This document shows, piece by piece, positions 11,385-21,300 of a stretch of DNA of 42,246 nt. The stretch's first letter is position 1; each line of letters starts with the position of its first letter. The DNA is from Gracilaria caudata (lineage: Eukaryota > Rhodophyta > Florideophyceae > Gracilariales > Gracilariaceae): positions 8,191 through 50,436 of the forward strand of contig JASCIV010004664.1 of assembly GCA_030374735.1 (NCBI GenBank). Direction: 5' to 3'. The position numbers were made by a program, and so were the translations under genes. The notes under the pieces were generated by a model. It was not told the DNA's origin and did no database searches. It worked only from the letters and a program-made list of their open reading frames with translations.

Positions 11385-13486
11385 ATGGATCCCGAAGCTG
11401 CGTTGGACGCCGTGTTTGTACAAACCTTACCGGATCTTCAGTTCAGAACGTGCGGCCCGACGTTCAAACCAAGCACATACTACAACTGCGAACAAGATGT
11501 TGTTTGGAACTGTCATCCACATATCCCCGGCACAGCCACTCCCCGCCCTGGTTTGTCCGGATTATGGGACCAGATGGCTTTGCTATGTCCTTCAACCGCT
11601 TACATTTTGCTTCCATCAGAGCCTGTCAACCAGCTTTACGGCGATGATATCGAGCTCTTACTAGATGTAGCGGAAACCTTGAAAAGTATTCACGAAACGT
11701 TGAATGTAGATATGTATATCGTTCTCATCTTCAAAGATGTCGCGTCTTGCGTCTGTCAACAATATGCGCATTTTTTCCAGGCTGATTTCGCTCTTCGAGG
11801 ATATGTTGGCAATCTCATCTATCAATCCCTGCTATACGATTTGGACACACCAGAATATCACCTTCGTTCCACCCATTTCTATCGATATCCTGGTCTCAAT
11901 ACACTGAGGCAGATTCTGTCTCCTGCCACACGCTGTCGAGTTCTCCCGCAACAGTGCGTTCCTGCGTTGCTAGATCCAGCGTCACCACTCAAAGTCACAT
12001 GGAAAGGCTCTATCTTCTCATCCACCGAGGAAGAGTACACTGGCTTTCGTTTTCTTCATTCATCTAACATTGGCATGCCTGTCGGTCCAGTCACCATTGC
12101 ATCATGCAAATCGCCCGGTACAACTGAAGCAAACCTCACAAGAACACGAGCCAACTTTATCATCACTTTAGATGTAACTTCCTCCGAGAACACCATCGAT
12201 CTGATCGAGTCCTGGCGTTCCTCTAACGTGGAAGTTGTATTGGAGTATGATGAAAAGCTTTTCATTGCATCCTGGGTGCCACCGCGAGGTTATATCAATC
12301 ACTGGCATATTACTGCGTCCTCCATGCAGTACTCCCCTTCTGGCCTCTTCCCTAAAGTTAGACCGAAGTTGCCGGCTCATAATCATATACAGTCAGGGAA
12401 TCAAACGCCGTCATTAACAGTTCTTCCTTCAGATGTTGTAGATTTACCAGTTCTTTCTCTTAGTGGAATGTACAAAATGTCGAAGAAAGGAAAGAAGACT
12501 CAGTCTGTGCTTTTCGGGCAGAAAAAGAGCTTCATCCTCGCCAAACAGGATCCAACCGCTGTCGGAAAACCCCAGAATCTTCGAAATAGGAGTAGAGTTA
12601 CAAAGCCAGAGAGTGACATGGTCGACGTGGACAATGTTCTTGTGGACCAGAACAAGATGGGGTCTTCATTCGGAAATGAAGGATCTTCAATTCGACCATG
12701 CACTGCGTTTAAATCAAAGCCCGCACCTCGATTCGGGTCACATAACTCAAGAGTCAACTTGCAGTTGCGAAGGAAAGCCCTTGGTAAGATTATAAGGGAT
12801 AAGAAGAGCTCAACAAAACCCCGCCTTCGACCACGAATCGCCACTAAGGTTGATCCTCGACTTGTTATTGTTGCTATGCGACAGTCCTTCGCCAATCTTG
12901 ATTTGTCTCTGTTAAAAGCTCAAGCAGAGGAGCCCGTGCATATGCCTAAGAACTCTTCATGGTCAGGGTTGGGTCGCAGGGCCTCTCACTTCGACGAAGC
13001 GGATTGCCTTATGAGCAATCCTCCGTCAACCTGTGGCTTATCGTCATCGGTTCATGGAATCGAGTATCAAGACAGAGACACAACGGCAGAAATTGAGAAA
13101 GCTATTCTTATCTCTGGTACAGAGTTCACAAACGCTCCGATTAAGCAAGAGAAAATGTCCCAAGTCTTTCGCGCTTTGAAGGAACTTCGGTCATCTTTCT
13201 CAGTACGTGTATAGCATTTTAAATCTAACAGATAAAAATTTTGACTGCTCTTTAGTTGAGAACTACACGATCAGTACCGTCGGTACCTTTCACGTCAACA
13301 CGGAACTGGAAACCAGACAACTCGCAACATGAGAGAGGGAGTTATGACAAAAGCAGTTACACTTATTCGCAAAACCGTTCACCATCCGGCTTTGGTTCTC
13401 AATCATTGATAGAGCGCTCCCCAGTACACTCTTGTACATATGTAGCTAGTATCATTATCAGAGGAGTAACGAACCAACGGGGATGA
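11385..13486 (+). CDS. conserved-looking protein of unknown function, two exons
   Basis: I do not recognise a family. Exon 1 (11385-13202) is a 606-codon open frame starting at ACCATGG. A 53-nt intron (13203-13255: GTACGTG, a CTAAC branch-like box, TTTAG) joins in phase 0 to a second exon ending at 13486, giving 682 aa. Without splicing the frame stops four codons later, at 13214 (609 aa). Residues about 1-300 are mixed alpha/beta-like, with hydrophobic blocks (YIVLIFKDVASCVC; ALLCPSTAYILLP) and Trp-containing motifs. Residues about 360-500 are basic and low-complexity (KKGKKTQSVLFGQKK; LRRKALGKIIRDKK), suggesting a nuclear or nucleic-acid-associated protein. No signal peptide or membrane segment is seen. 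The function is unknown. Confidence 0.72.
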
Positions 13487-14088
13487 TATCTCAAATCACT
13501 GCATGGTCAATGCGCGAATGTATTTCGCCACTAACTCCTGAAGCAGTACATCCGCTTTATTACATCCTGGCACAGAGGCTTGCTACTCAGGCTTATCTTC
13601 GGAATACCTCATTCCCTTAAGACATTGTGGGCTGAGTGGCCCGGGTTGCTGACGAACGTTTCCTTGCTGCAGCTTCGTCATGACACCGGCGAGACGGTGA
13701 ATTTGAGGTGATGCTGGACGCACTCGATTCCTTTAAAATTGACGCCTTCTCTCTCCTGCTAAAGCTTTCACCCCCAATGCCTTATTAGATATCAACAAAG
13801 TTTGCTTTTCTTGAACAGCTTTCGTACATCGCGTTTGTCCAAAAAGATTCTGTTTACCTTTGTCATGAATATGATTACGTTATCGTAGGACAAAGACTAA
13901 CGCCGCAGGCTTCATTTGCTGATGCTTACGATTTAGGCGCAGAATCTGTTCTTCTAGAATGTCGTCAATGAACCTTGACCAGTGTAGATCCATTGGTATT
14001 CGTCGTGACGAAGCCGATAAAAGCCAAGGTTGACAAACAAATTGTTCCTGAAAATGCTGTTGCAGTGAGCACGATATTGTTACCGAAA
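13487..14088. other. convergent gap; hydrophobic open frame near RHD3-like 3' end
   Basis: Between two convergent genes. Minus frame 13965-14090 is in a different frame from the neighbouring gene. It encodes a 24-residue hydrophobic stretch (NIVLTATAFSGTICLSTLAF, then IGFV) and a hydrophilic tail (TTNTNGSTLVKVH) before a stop. It may be a tail-anchor exon of the RHD3-like gene; I could not establish a unique splice solution. Confidence 0.35.
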
Positions 14089-15750
14089 TCACCTTCGTTC
14101 GGAGTAAATGAAATCTTCATTTCTCTGCTGCCAAGCTGAATTCTTTGGCGGCTCCAACGGAACTGAAAGTCCACTCCCTTTTCCTGATCCAAGCGCCAGA
14201 GGGCTATTGCCGTGAAATTCCAGGTCATCATCCGCACCTAGCTTCTCATAACGGGAGTCCTTCCATCCAAATGGTGCGGGATCGAGATAGTGAATGCTCA
14301 GGTTGATGGGCTGCCTCGGCTTTCTTCCCCCCACACCTCCGATAGCCGGTCTGCGTCTTCGATTACGTCGCAGTCCACTCTCCTGATAATCAGCAATACG
14401 AGCACGTTGCAAGCGTTCCGTCGCATCTTCTCGCATCTGGTTCGCCAGCTCTTTTGCGTCGTTGTCATAACGCCATGATGAGAATCCGGGTCGCAGCGCT
14501 TCAGCCTTAGTCTTAAACTCCCTCTGGAACTCCTTTACCGCAGCGTTCACAGATCGCTCCAAGCGTGGTTCAGAGTCGCCAAAGGAGGCGAGCTTATCTT
14601 TGAACTCGCTGTATGTAACTTCTCTGAGTTTTGCTATCTGCACAACAAACAGATTGTAGAGGTCAGCATCAAGAAGATCCTTTAGTTCCTCTCTCTTCCG
14701 CTTGAAGGCTTTGGAACCTTTGTGAGGGGCAGCATCCCGCTCATATGCGGAGACAGTCTCCTTCACCATGTCAGATGCACAGGAACCAAACTTGTCGATG
14801 ATTACTCCACCATCGGCATCTTGCCTCCATACTCGAACGCTCCTGCGGTATTTCTCGAACACTTTTCTCATGGCGTTGTCGCAGTTGAATGTAGACATCA
14901 AGTCCTTCATAGGGGGCATGTCAGCAGCCTGGTCGACATCCAACTTCTTCCAAGCGTTCGTAGCAATCTCTGCCTGAGACGCATTGGGCCGCCGAGAGTA
15001 CTTGCCGCCTTCAAACAAGTAATTGTCTGCAAAGGGATCCATTAATTTGGTACGCACGTCGGCAATAGCCTCCTGATACTCTGTGGGTTTCAAGGTCTCG
15101 TTCGGAAGCAGCAAGAATTCAAACTCGAAAACCTCCGTAACCAAATGAGGCGATCTTGGGGGTTTCGCGACATTTTTGTACACGGTTTGCATCTCTTGTA
15201 GGAATCCATTGATTACCTCTTGTCGAGAAAGAATGTCTGACTCATAGTCCTTAACAACAACAATAAACGCTCGTTTCTCAGTCGATGTTTCTATAACACC
15301 ATCGGCTTGCAACATCAACATCTGTGTCATACTGCCCTGCATGGTGGCTATGCCGTTCGTTTGCACGCGAGGAAGATCATGCATTCGAACGGAGAAAAGA
15401 AGGGCGTCCGAAAGGGCTAAAGCTAGATGACGAGCTCTTTCCCGCAATTCATCACGACCGCGATCTGGACCGTCGAATGGTTCCAAATTAAGTATGAAGA
15501 TATCATGTGGGGAATCATTCAACACAGCAGAATCGTCACCTTGTACCAAAGCAGCGTGAATGCCCTGTTGATTTGCTTGGGAAAACTTAGTGCCAAAGAG
15601 CTGATCCAGAAGCTGTGGTTGCTGAAGGTTGTGGGCGCCAAGGGCGACTAGCTTGGTGACTGTAGATTCACTCTCTTCCTCGAGTACCTTTAAGGGGCTT
15701 GTATCTAAAAGGCCATCTCCTGAGACCAGGACTTCAGCATCCAAACTCAT
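14089..15750 (-). CDS. RHD3/Sey1-like dynamin-family protein with degenerate GTPase motifs
   Basis: The 553-aa frame aligns by motif with the ER-shaping GTPases RHD3 (plants) and Sey1 (fungi), but the G motifs are gone. At residues 38-53, GAHNLQQPQLLDQLFG replaces the family P-loop (GPQSSGKSTLL-x3-LFG), so no GKS is present. Switch II reads NLEPFDGPDRGRD where the family has DVEGTDGRERGED. The RD motif reads VVVKD. Around these the fold signature persists: LALALSDALLFSVRMHD (family: ALAVSDVLL...CHD), DMPPMKDLMSTFNCDN (family: LPTQ..L...FRCDE) and the helical middle domain (residues about 270-450). The C-terminus is Gly/Arg-rich, then Pro-rich. The membrane hairpin expected of RHD3 is absent from this frame. 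Family assignment is from memory of motifs. Probably a pseudo-GTPase paralogue. Confidence 0.7.
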   Translation of the reverse strand: MSLDAEVLVSGDGLLDTSPLKVLEEESESTVTKLVALGAHNLQQPQLLDQLFGTKFSQANQQGIHAALVQGDDSAVLNDSPHDIFILNLEPFDGPDRGRDELRERARHLALALSDALLFSVRMHDLPRVQTNGIATMQGSMTQMLMLQADGVIETSTEKRAFIVVVKDYESDILSRQEVINGFLQEMQTVYKNVAKPPRSPHLVTEVFEFEFLLLPNETLKPTEYQEAIADVRTKLMDPFADNYLFEGGKYSRRPNASQAEIATNAWKKLDVDQAADMPPMKDLMSTFNCDNAMRKVFEKYRRSVRVWRQDADGGVIIDKFGSCASDMVKETVSAYERDAAPHKGSKAFKRKREELKDLLDADLYNLFVVQIAKLREVTYSEFKDKLASFGDSEPRLERSVNAAVKEFQREFKTKAEALRPGFSSWRYDNDAKELANQMREDATERLQRARIADYQESGLRRNRRRRPAIGGVGGRKPRQPINLSIHYLDPAPFGWKDSRYEKLGADDDLEFHGNSPLALGSGKGSGLSVPLEPPKNSAWQQRNEDFIYSERR

Positions 15751-16629
15751 TGTGGGATGGAAGTCAGGGGAGTGCTGCGTTGGGATTACGATCGCAGCGA
15801 TTGTTTCGAGTTGTAACGTTCAGTCGAGGTAAACGGGAGGTAGGAACGCTAACCTTGTAGATCGAGCTTCTGTGTGTAGACGGAATGCCGTTGACTGCGG
15901 CGTTTTGAGAGTGTGAAGTACGCTTTGCTGCCAGCTAGTAGGGGAGGTGTACCAAACGAAAACGACTTGAGCTGGACACATGTGCCGCGAGGGAGCTCGG
16001 GAAATGTCAGGCGCATGAACAATCTCCGAGGTGAAAGGTGGTGTAAGGTAGTAAGCCGACTTGAGACTGTAAGTACGTGTAGAGTTTCAAGTTGAAACTT
16101 TCAACTTTTTGACCGGGCTACCAAGATCGCTTACAGAACCTATTCCACACAGCATACGCGTGTCAGGCGCGTTCAAGAGAGCCAATGGTATGCTCCGATG
16201 TCCATAGAGACGTGAACTATTCGTCGTTCCCAATTGGTAGCTACAGGTAGCGTTCTACCGTTGTAGCCTAACGATATCTGCGACCCCTTGGGGCAGACAG
16301 GGCCGTCACGTCTCGCTATCTGCAGATTCAATCGACGCACGGTCTTACCCTGTCTTCGCAGAGTCCGCACTTCAGGAATCCAATTTTGCCACTCCGGTAA
16401 GCCTATCCACCCGTCCGAGCTCTAAACAGAAAGTTCACCCGCCGAAGACAGCTTAGCACCTGTCTCCTTTAAACTCGCTGGGATACGGAGTCGTTGAGGA
16501 GTTGTCGCCGCTTAGTGCATGTGTGATTGCAATCTCATATAGAAATGCGCGCTCAATGTCTTGAGTGCCAAACAACTGCACGTGTGGCGCGAATTAAGGA
16601 GTGCTACGTTAGAGTGCTTGCAACAGTGG
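15751..16629. promoter_or_regulatory. divergent intergenic region, RHD3-like / kinase
   Basis: Shared 5' region of two diverging genes, 0.88 kb. A 17-nt dyad AGTTTCAA-G-TTGAAACT lies at 16,083-16,099. No domain-bearing open frame. The kinase frame is open upstream to 16561 but has no ATG before 16630. Confidence 0.4.
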
Positions 16630-18090
16630 ATGCAGGGACTACTCATCATGAACCTCAACTTATCTGCCGAACATACTCCACCCTTTCCACAATCCTCGCT
16701 CATTCTTGACGCCTATCAAATTGGGCGTCAATTGGGCCGCGGCTGCTTCGCAAAGGTATTTAAAGCGATTCGGAAGTGTGACAGTAAAGCTGTTGCAATC
16801 AAAGTCATTGAGAAGAAGAGATTGGATGATGAAACATCCGACCTGCTTCACAATGAGCTACGCATTCTGCAGGCGGTATCTGAACATCCAGGCATTGTAA
16901 CACTCCTTGACAGCCATGAGACAGAGACCCACATGTTTTTCATCATGGAGTATGTCGACGGCGGTCCTTTGCTGGACAGAATCGTATCCAGGGGTTCACT
17001 CAGCGAAAACGACGCACGTATTCTGCTTCGAACTCTTCTTCTCACCCTACGTTTCCTGAGCGAGCTTGGTTGCGTGCATCGCGATATAAAACCTGAGAAC
17101 ATCCTTGTCGACAATCACAGCAGAAGGTGGCCTATAAAACTGACTGACTTTGGTCTGTCCGAAAAGATGCAACCTGATCAACTTCTCACTGACGCGATAG
17201 GAACGCCCCTTTTCGTAGCTCCAGAGATTTTGGAGGGTAATGGCTACGACTGTGCATGCGATATGTGGAGCCTTGGGGTAGTAATGTACATTGTGCTTTG
17301 CGGCTATCCACCCTTCGCAATTTACGACAACCCACAAAAGTTAACCGCCGCAATTGTGAATGGCGATTACTCCTTCCCTGTCGGCGAATGGACCCATGTC
17401 TCTGTTGATGCCAAAACTGTTGTAAGCGCAATGTTGCAAGTAGACCCTAAAAAACGACTCACCCCCGCCCAGGCACTGGCGCATCCGTGGATTCGTATGT
17501 CTCAGTCCACGAGCGATCTACCGAACAGCAAACTCAAGTCTTTCAATGCCAGACGAAAGCTGAAAGCTGGGGTCATGGCAGTTCGCACAACTTTCGGGTT
17601 GCGAAATATTCTAGGACCTGAAGGACTACGTTCAAGGACCATCAACCATGAAACTCTGATAAGAGAGGTAGAGAGAAGCAGAGCTTTGATAGCCCGTGTA
17701 ACAAGTTCAAGTGTCGATTCTTCGGATCGAGCAAAGGACAAAACACAAATGTCAACGCTTACCCCTGAGAACCCGGCGCTGTGGTCGTGCAGGCGTTCCC
17801 TCATCTTGCCAGTCAGCGTATTTGCAAAAGCTCAAGCACTCGACGACAACAGGGACCTTCTACGAAGCCGGCAAGACCTCTATGGGACTCTGCAATCAAC
17901 AAACTTGCTGCTCAGCGAATCAGAGGCACTCCAGTCGAAAGCTTTGGCAATGGCTGCTGAAGCCAAAGAAAGCTCTAGTCATGAGGGAGCAAATCCGTTC
18001 ATGACCAGTACCGACAATGAAGTCACCAATGGTTCAGACAAGAACACACCAAGTCTTGAACTGCTTGACTTTGCAAGCCTGGGCATCTGA
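16630..18090 (+). CDS. CaMK-type serine/threonine protein kinase
   Basis: Complete eukaryotic protein kinase, 486 aa from the first ATG (the frame is open further upstream but without ATG). Gly-rich loop LGRGCFAKV (about 35-43), VAIK lysine (about 58), helix-C Glu in HNELRIL, HRDIKPEN (about 150-157), DFG (about 173-175), GTPLFVAPEI activation-segment end, and DMWSLGVVMY. The domain ends at HPW (about 287). Directly after it, LKSFNARRKLKAGVMAVRTT (about 303-322) closely resembles the autoinhibitory and calmodulin-binding helix of CaMK/CaMKII kinases. No EF hands follow, so it is not a CDPK. It is probably Ca2+/calmodulin-regulated. The last ~150 residues are Ser-rich with a predicted helix and no known domain. 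Substrates are unknown. Confidence 0.92.
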   Translation: MQGLLIMNLNLSAEHTPPFPQSSLILDAYQIGRQLGRGCFAKVFKAIRKCDSKAVAIKVIEKKRLDDETSDLLHNELRILQAVSEHPGIVTLLDSHETETHMFFIMEYVDGGPLLDRIVSRGSLSENDARILLRTLLLTLRFLSELGCVHRDIKPENILVDNHSRRWPIKLTDFGLSEKMQPDQLLTDAIGTPLFVAPEILEGNGYDCACDMWSLGVVMYIVLCGYPPFAIYDNPQKLTAAIVNGDYSFPVGEWTHVSVDAKTVVSAMLQVDPKKRLTPAQALAHPWIRMSQSTSDLPNSKLKSFNARRKLKAGVMAVRTTFGLRNILGPEGLRSRTINHETLIREVERSRALIARVTSSSVDSSDRAKDKTQMSTLTPENPALWSCRRSLILPVSVFAKAQALDDNRDLLRSRQDLYGTLQSTNLLLSESEALQSKALAMAAEAKESSSHEGANPFMTSTDNEVTNGSDKNTPSLELLDFASLGI

Positions 18091-19048
18091 AAACAGCTTA
18101 TTCTCTCTTTTTTGCAAGCTCTCTGATCGTTCGATCTTTATGATTTGGTAAGTGTCTGGGACACAGAGCAGGCACCGGTAAGAGCTCTCTTGCTCCACAA
18201 AGACCTTACTGGGTTTGGTGAGTGCCATAAAGACACTACTGCTCCCAGGATTGACTTTGTGGGTTTGAAAGCAGCGGAAACGTCCTAATTGCGAGAGCGA
18301 GAGCATTACGACGTCGAGTGATTGGCCGGACAAAGGAGCGCCATCGTTGGCCGTCAGGACTCTCTACTCGCAACCAATGATTCAAAGTAATCTTCTTCTG
18401 AGTGTCCAAAGATTCGTCATCTTGATTTCTTCATACAAGGGTAGGTTCAGAACGACGTTGGTCGTTTGTGAATGTTCCGACTTTTTCGGCCTTCTTAGGA
18501 CAAGGTTTAACCTGTTTGAGAAGACAACATTCGCTGCTTGAACCACCAACGTGCACTCAAAAGTTTGTGCATTTGATTGCAGCTCCGCTATGGGACGGCA
18601 ATGGTTCGTAAGGAAGTCTTCTAATATTGTATATAAAGGGGCACTGCGTGCATCCATTTATACGAAGACGATGGTATTTCCATGTGTCCTAAATGAAACA
18701 CCGATGAACCAGAATTATAATGACGCTCGTTCTTCACATGGCCATAGGAAGGCACTGCTTTGTTTTGTTTCGATTACGTACAGAACTTTTCGATCTCGGT
18801 CCCTTTTGGCTTGGTAGGATTTTCGAAGTCTTTCGACACCTGAGTTACGCCGACCCTGTGCATTTTTCAATTCCATGAAGACTTCAACCTGCATTGCTGG
18901 GATCGTTTTGACTCCTAAATCGCACAATCGTGAGTCCCTTCTTCTTCTTTAATGCGGACTTCTACCTTCTATTTCTAGGATGGGGGAAAACTTTCTTTAT
19001 TGTAAGTTTTCTCTCCTCAGGAAGGCTAACAACTTATGTGGACATTGT

Positions 19049-19969
19049 CTAACCAGATCTTGGAGTCAAATTGCGTCGTTCAGATAACGGCGGGAGTTGT
19101 TCTCGACAGGAGGCGTTTGTCAAAGGACACCGCAGTACCATATGGTCTGGATCCTTATTGACAATCGTACCACACTCACATCTGAGAATCTTTTGATTGA
19201 TGCAGGTGGCTACTGCGTGGAGATTCGGAACGTGTCCCGTGAAAAACTGTGCTAAGAGCACTTCAGCCTTTCTGGCCGTATAGTCGTCTGTTACAAACTC
19301 GGGCAAGGATCGCAGAAGCCGTCTTCCCTTCACTCTTGCAGAAAGTTACGCTTTAACATCCAGCATACAGAGAGGTAAAAGTGGAACGTGATTTGTTGGA
19401 TGTCAAGGCTGCACTCAAAGTGAAACAAAGTAACCGTCGACTTCTTCGGGAGAATGATCAGAGTGAAAAAGACTTGTGAAGCTCACGAACTGCAGAGGTT
19501 ATGTTAGCACAGTTGTACACTGGACACGCGCACCAGTTACACCCAGTAGCGAGGTAAATGGATAACAAAATGTTACGTCGTGACTCAATCCCGACTTTAA
19601 TTTGTTAGGCCATGGGGAGAGCCGAACCAGATTTCGCGAATCTATCAATGCGTTCATTTTCGAGAAGTCCACAATGGCTAGGCATCCAGGAGACGCAGAC
19701 CTTGCACTGGGGACTCACTTCAAACAGTGAGTCTTGATGCTGCGGTTTTAAAGGAAGCTGATGATGATGAGTCTTCAAGAGCGACTTGGCCCCTTAGAAT
19801 GACCTTGGACTCCAATGTTTTCATTGATGACGCTCTGGGCTTCATTCATTCTCGTTCTTATCCAAAACCCGCCTCTCATTATACCCAGGTACACGAGCCC
19901 CTGTAAGGGTAGTTGGAACCAATTACCAATGGGGCGAAAGTTATGCACCTGTGATCCATTTAATCGCAC
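19049..19969 (-). mobile_element. decayed non-LTR retrotransposon (RT, RNase H, C-terminal fragments)
   Basis: Minus-strand pieces in LINE order. At 19775-19969 there is an RT-end-like frame (LVYLGIMRGGFW, then an Ala/Asn helix). At 19609-19701 is an RNase H signature (VSWMPSHCGLLENERIDRFA, then KSGS). At 19049-19333 is the post-RNase H tail (AEVLLAQFFTGHVPNLH, then CECG and HMVLRCP, a zinc-knuckle-like Cys/His pattern). Frames are broken by stops and the body is interrupted by an opposite-strand copy at 19492-19590. No intact ORF remains. Confidence 0.75.
19492..19590 (+). mobile_element. LINE C-terminal fragment, opposite orientation
   Basis: The plus strand encodes AEVMLAQLYTGHAHQLHPVA then a stop. 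This is the same segment as AEVLLAQFFTGHVPNLHAVA on the minus strand at about 19,195-19,260. At the DNA level the two share runs such as TTAGCACAGTT. It is therefore a second, inverted copy of the same LINE region inside the relic. Confidence 0.6.
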
Positions 19970-20421
19970 GGAGTTGCTGACTGCTGGGGAAACTCAAGGA
20001 ATGTATATTAAGGTGATTGACCAACTATTATGTTCTAGCAAGGTGTTCTAGCATTGGTTAAGCCGGCATGTTTTTCACCCGAGACTCCTTGAGAATGAGA
20101 TCCATGGGCAGTGTGGACCTTCCCTCTGTTAGTGAAGGATCCCTTTGCGTATTCGATCGCTCCTACTGTTCTAACGGATGCGTGTAATCTCCGAGTGGTC
20201 TACGGGAAAATAACTACTGCTTTCCCGTGTACGATCGATGTACAAGGGTATGACCGAAGCAGATTTCAAATGTCGTAATAGTTCACTCAGTGGAGAATCC
20301 AAGTAAGGCTCGTGTGCAAGCGACAGTCGTTGTCGAAATATGGCGCGTCGTCCGAGGAAACGGATCGTCACCTGTATCGCTGTATTTACAAGCTAGTCAA
20401 TCTTAATGCCTCGTTAATTAC

Positions 20422-21300
20422 CTATGAAGATCCTAGCGTATGCCCCGTTCCCCAGTTGTGACCACCACGCGAGATAGGATTTGTAAAACCCGTTCTAGCC
20501 CCCGATGAAGCGCCCCCACTATTCCATCTTCCAGACACTGTCGAGGTATAGGAGCTTCTACCTGAAGATGATTGGGGGAATGCCACTGGCGGTCCACGTT
20601 GGAGTCCGGTAAGAGAGCCTAGCATTCTTTGAAGTGAATCGACAGCGTTCTCAAACCATATTGGAACAAAAATGAGCTGCTTTCCATCAGGCATTCCCGG
20701 ATACACTGAGTCAAGGAAGTAATATAGATGGCCTCCAAGTAGCCCGAAAACATCAGTGAACGGTATACTACCTGTCCTGATGAGATCGATAAATATCATT
20801 GTCAGAGAAAGATACTTTGCAGGAATGCTCAGGAACCCATAAAGCGATACCGTGACACTTGTGGCGTGTTTCCCCCAAAGATGGATAATCGCAGTAAGCA
20901 AAGCGGTTGCATTTAAGTATGAAGGAAGAAGCAAAGAACAAAGTGAAACAAAAGCAGCGACTATTGTCAAAAACCATGCGTAGTTAGCTGGACGGCCGAA
21001 GAAAACGCCGACTTCCAGTTGCTTTGAGTATGTGAAAAGAAAATACATTCGGATTAGAAAACCAATCCCAAGTGAGCCCATGTGCATAAACGACAACGGT
21101 ATACGCCAGATCTGTAATCCTTGAAAGACCCTCGGCCATATTAAGGCAAAAGGTTGTATCGGAAGCACACTCAGTCCAGTGAGTAATGTACAAGAAAATA
21201 CAGAAATAAAGAGCGTGCGAGTTACTGGCGGTATATCCAGGAAGAAAGACTTCATGTCGAAGTCCCCCGTTCCGTGAACATCACCACTTGGCCCTGACAT
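20422..21300 (-). CDS. Derlin family ERAD protein
   Basis: Rhomboid-pseudoprotease of the ER membrane that helps retrotranslocate misfolded proteins; 292 aa, single exon. N-terminal FFLDIPPVTRTLF and the Derlin WR motif in LQIWRIPLSF (about residues 62-71) are present. Several membrane segments lie between about 28 and 200, and the C-terminal signature GLLGGHLYYFLDSVYPG (about 186-202) is intact. The tail is Ser/Gly/Arg-rich and ends HNWGTGHTLGSS, a clear SHP box of the kind that binds Cdc48/p97 (compare Derlin-1 tails with NWG-x-G-x-x-LG). The first 15 residues before FFLDIPP are a hydrophilic extension. No Ser-His catalytic pair, as expected for derlins. In a plastid-bearing alga this is most simply the host ER protein. 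Confidence 0.95.
   Translation of the reverse strand: MSGPSGDVHGTGDFDMKSFFLDIPPVTRTLFISVFSCTLLTGLSVLPIQPFALIWPRVFQGLQIWRIPLSFMHMGSLGIGFLIRMYFLFTYSKQLEVGVFFGRPANYAWFLTIVAAFVSLCSLLLPSYLNATALLTAIIHLWGKHATSVTVSLYGFLSIPAKYLSLTMIFIDLIRTGSIPFTDVFGLLGGHLYYFLDSVYPGMPDGKQLIFVPIWFENAVDSLQRMLGSLTGLQRGPPVAFPQSSSGRSSYTSTVSGRWNSGGASSGARTGFTNPISRGGHNWGTGHTLGSS

Larger units (their letters stand above)
18091..20421. other. convergent gap filled with decayed retrotransposon sequence
   Basis: 2.3 kb between the kinase and Derlin 3' ends. LINE reverse-transcriptase, RNase H and C-terminal fragments lie at 19.0-20.0 kb (listed separately). The 18.1-19.0 kb and 20.0-20.4 kb parts show no named feature. The short frames there are broken and unrecognised. 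Confidence 0.5.
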
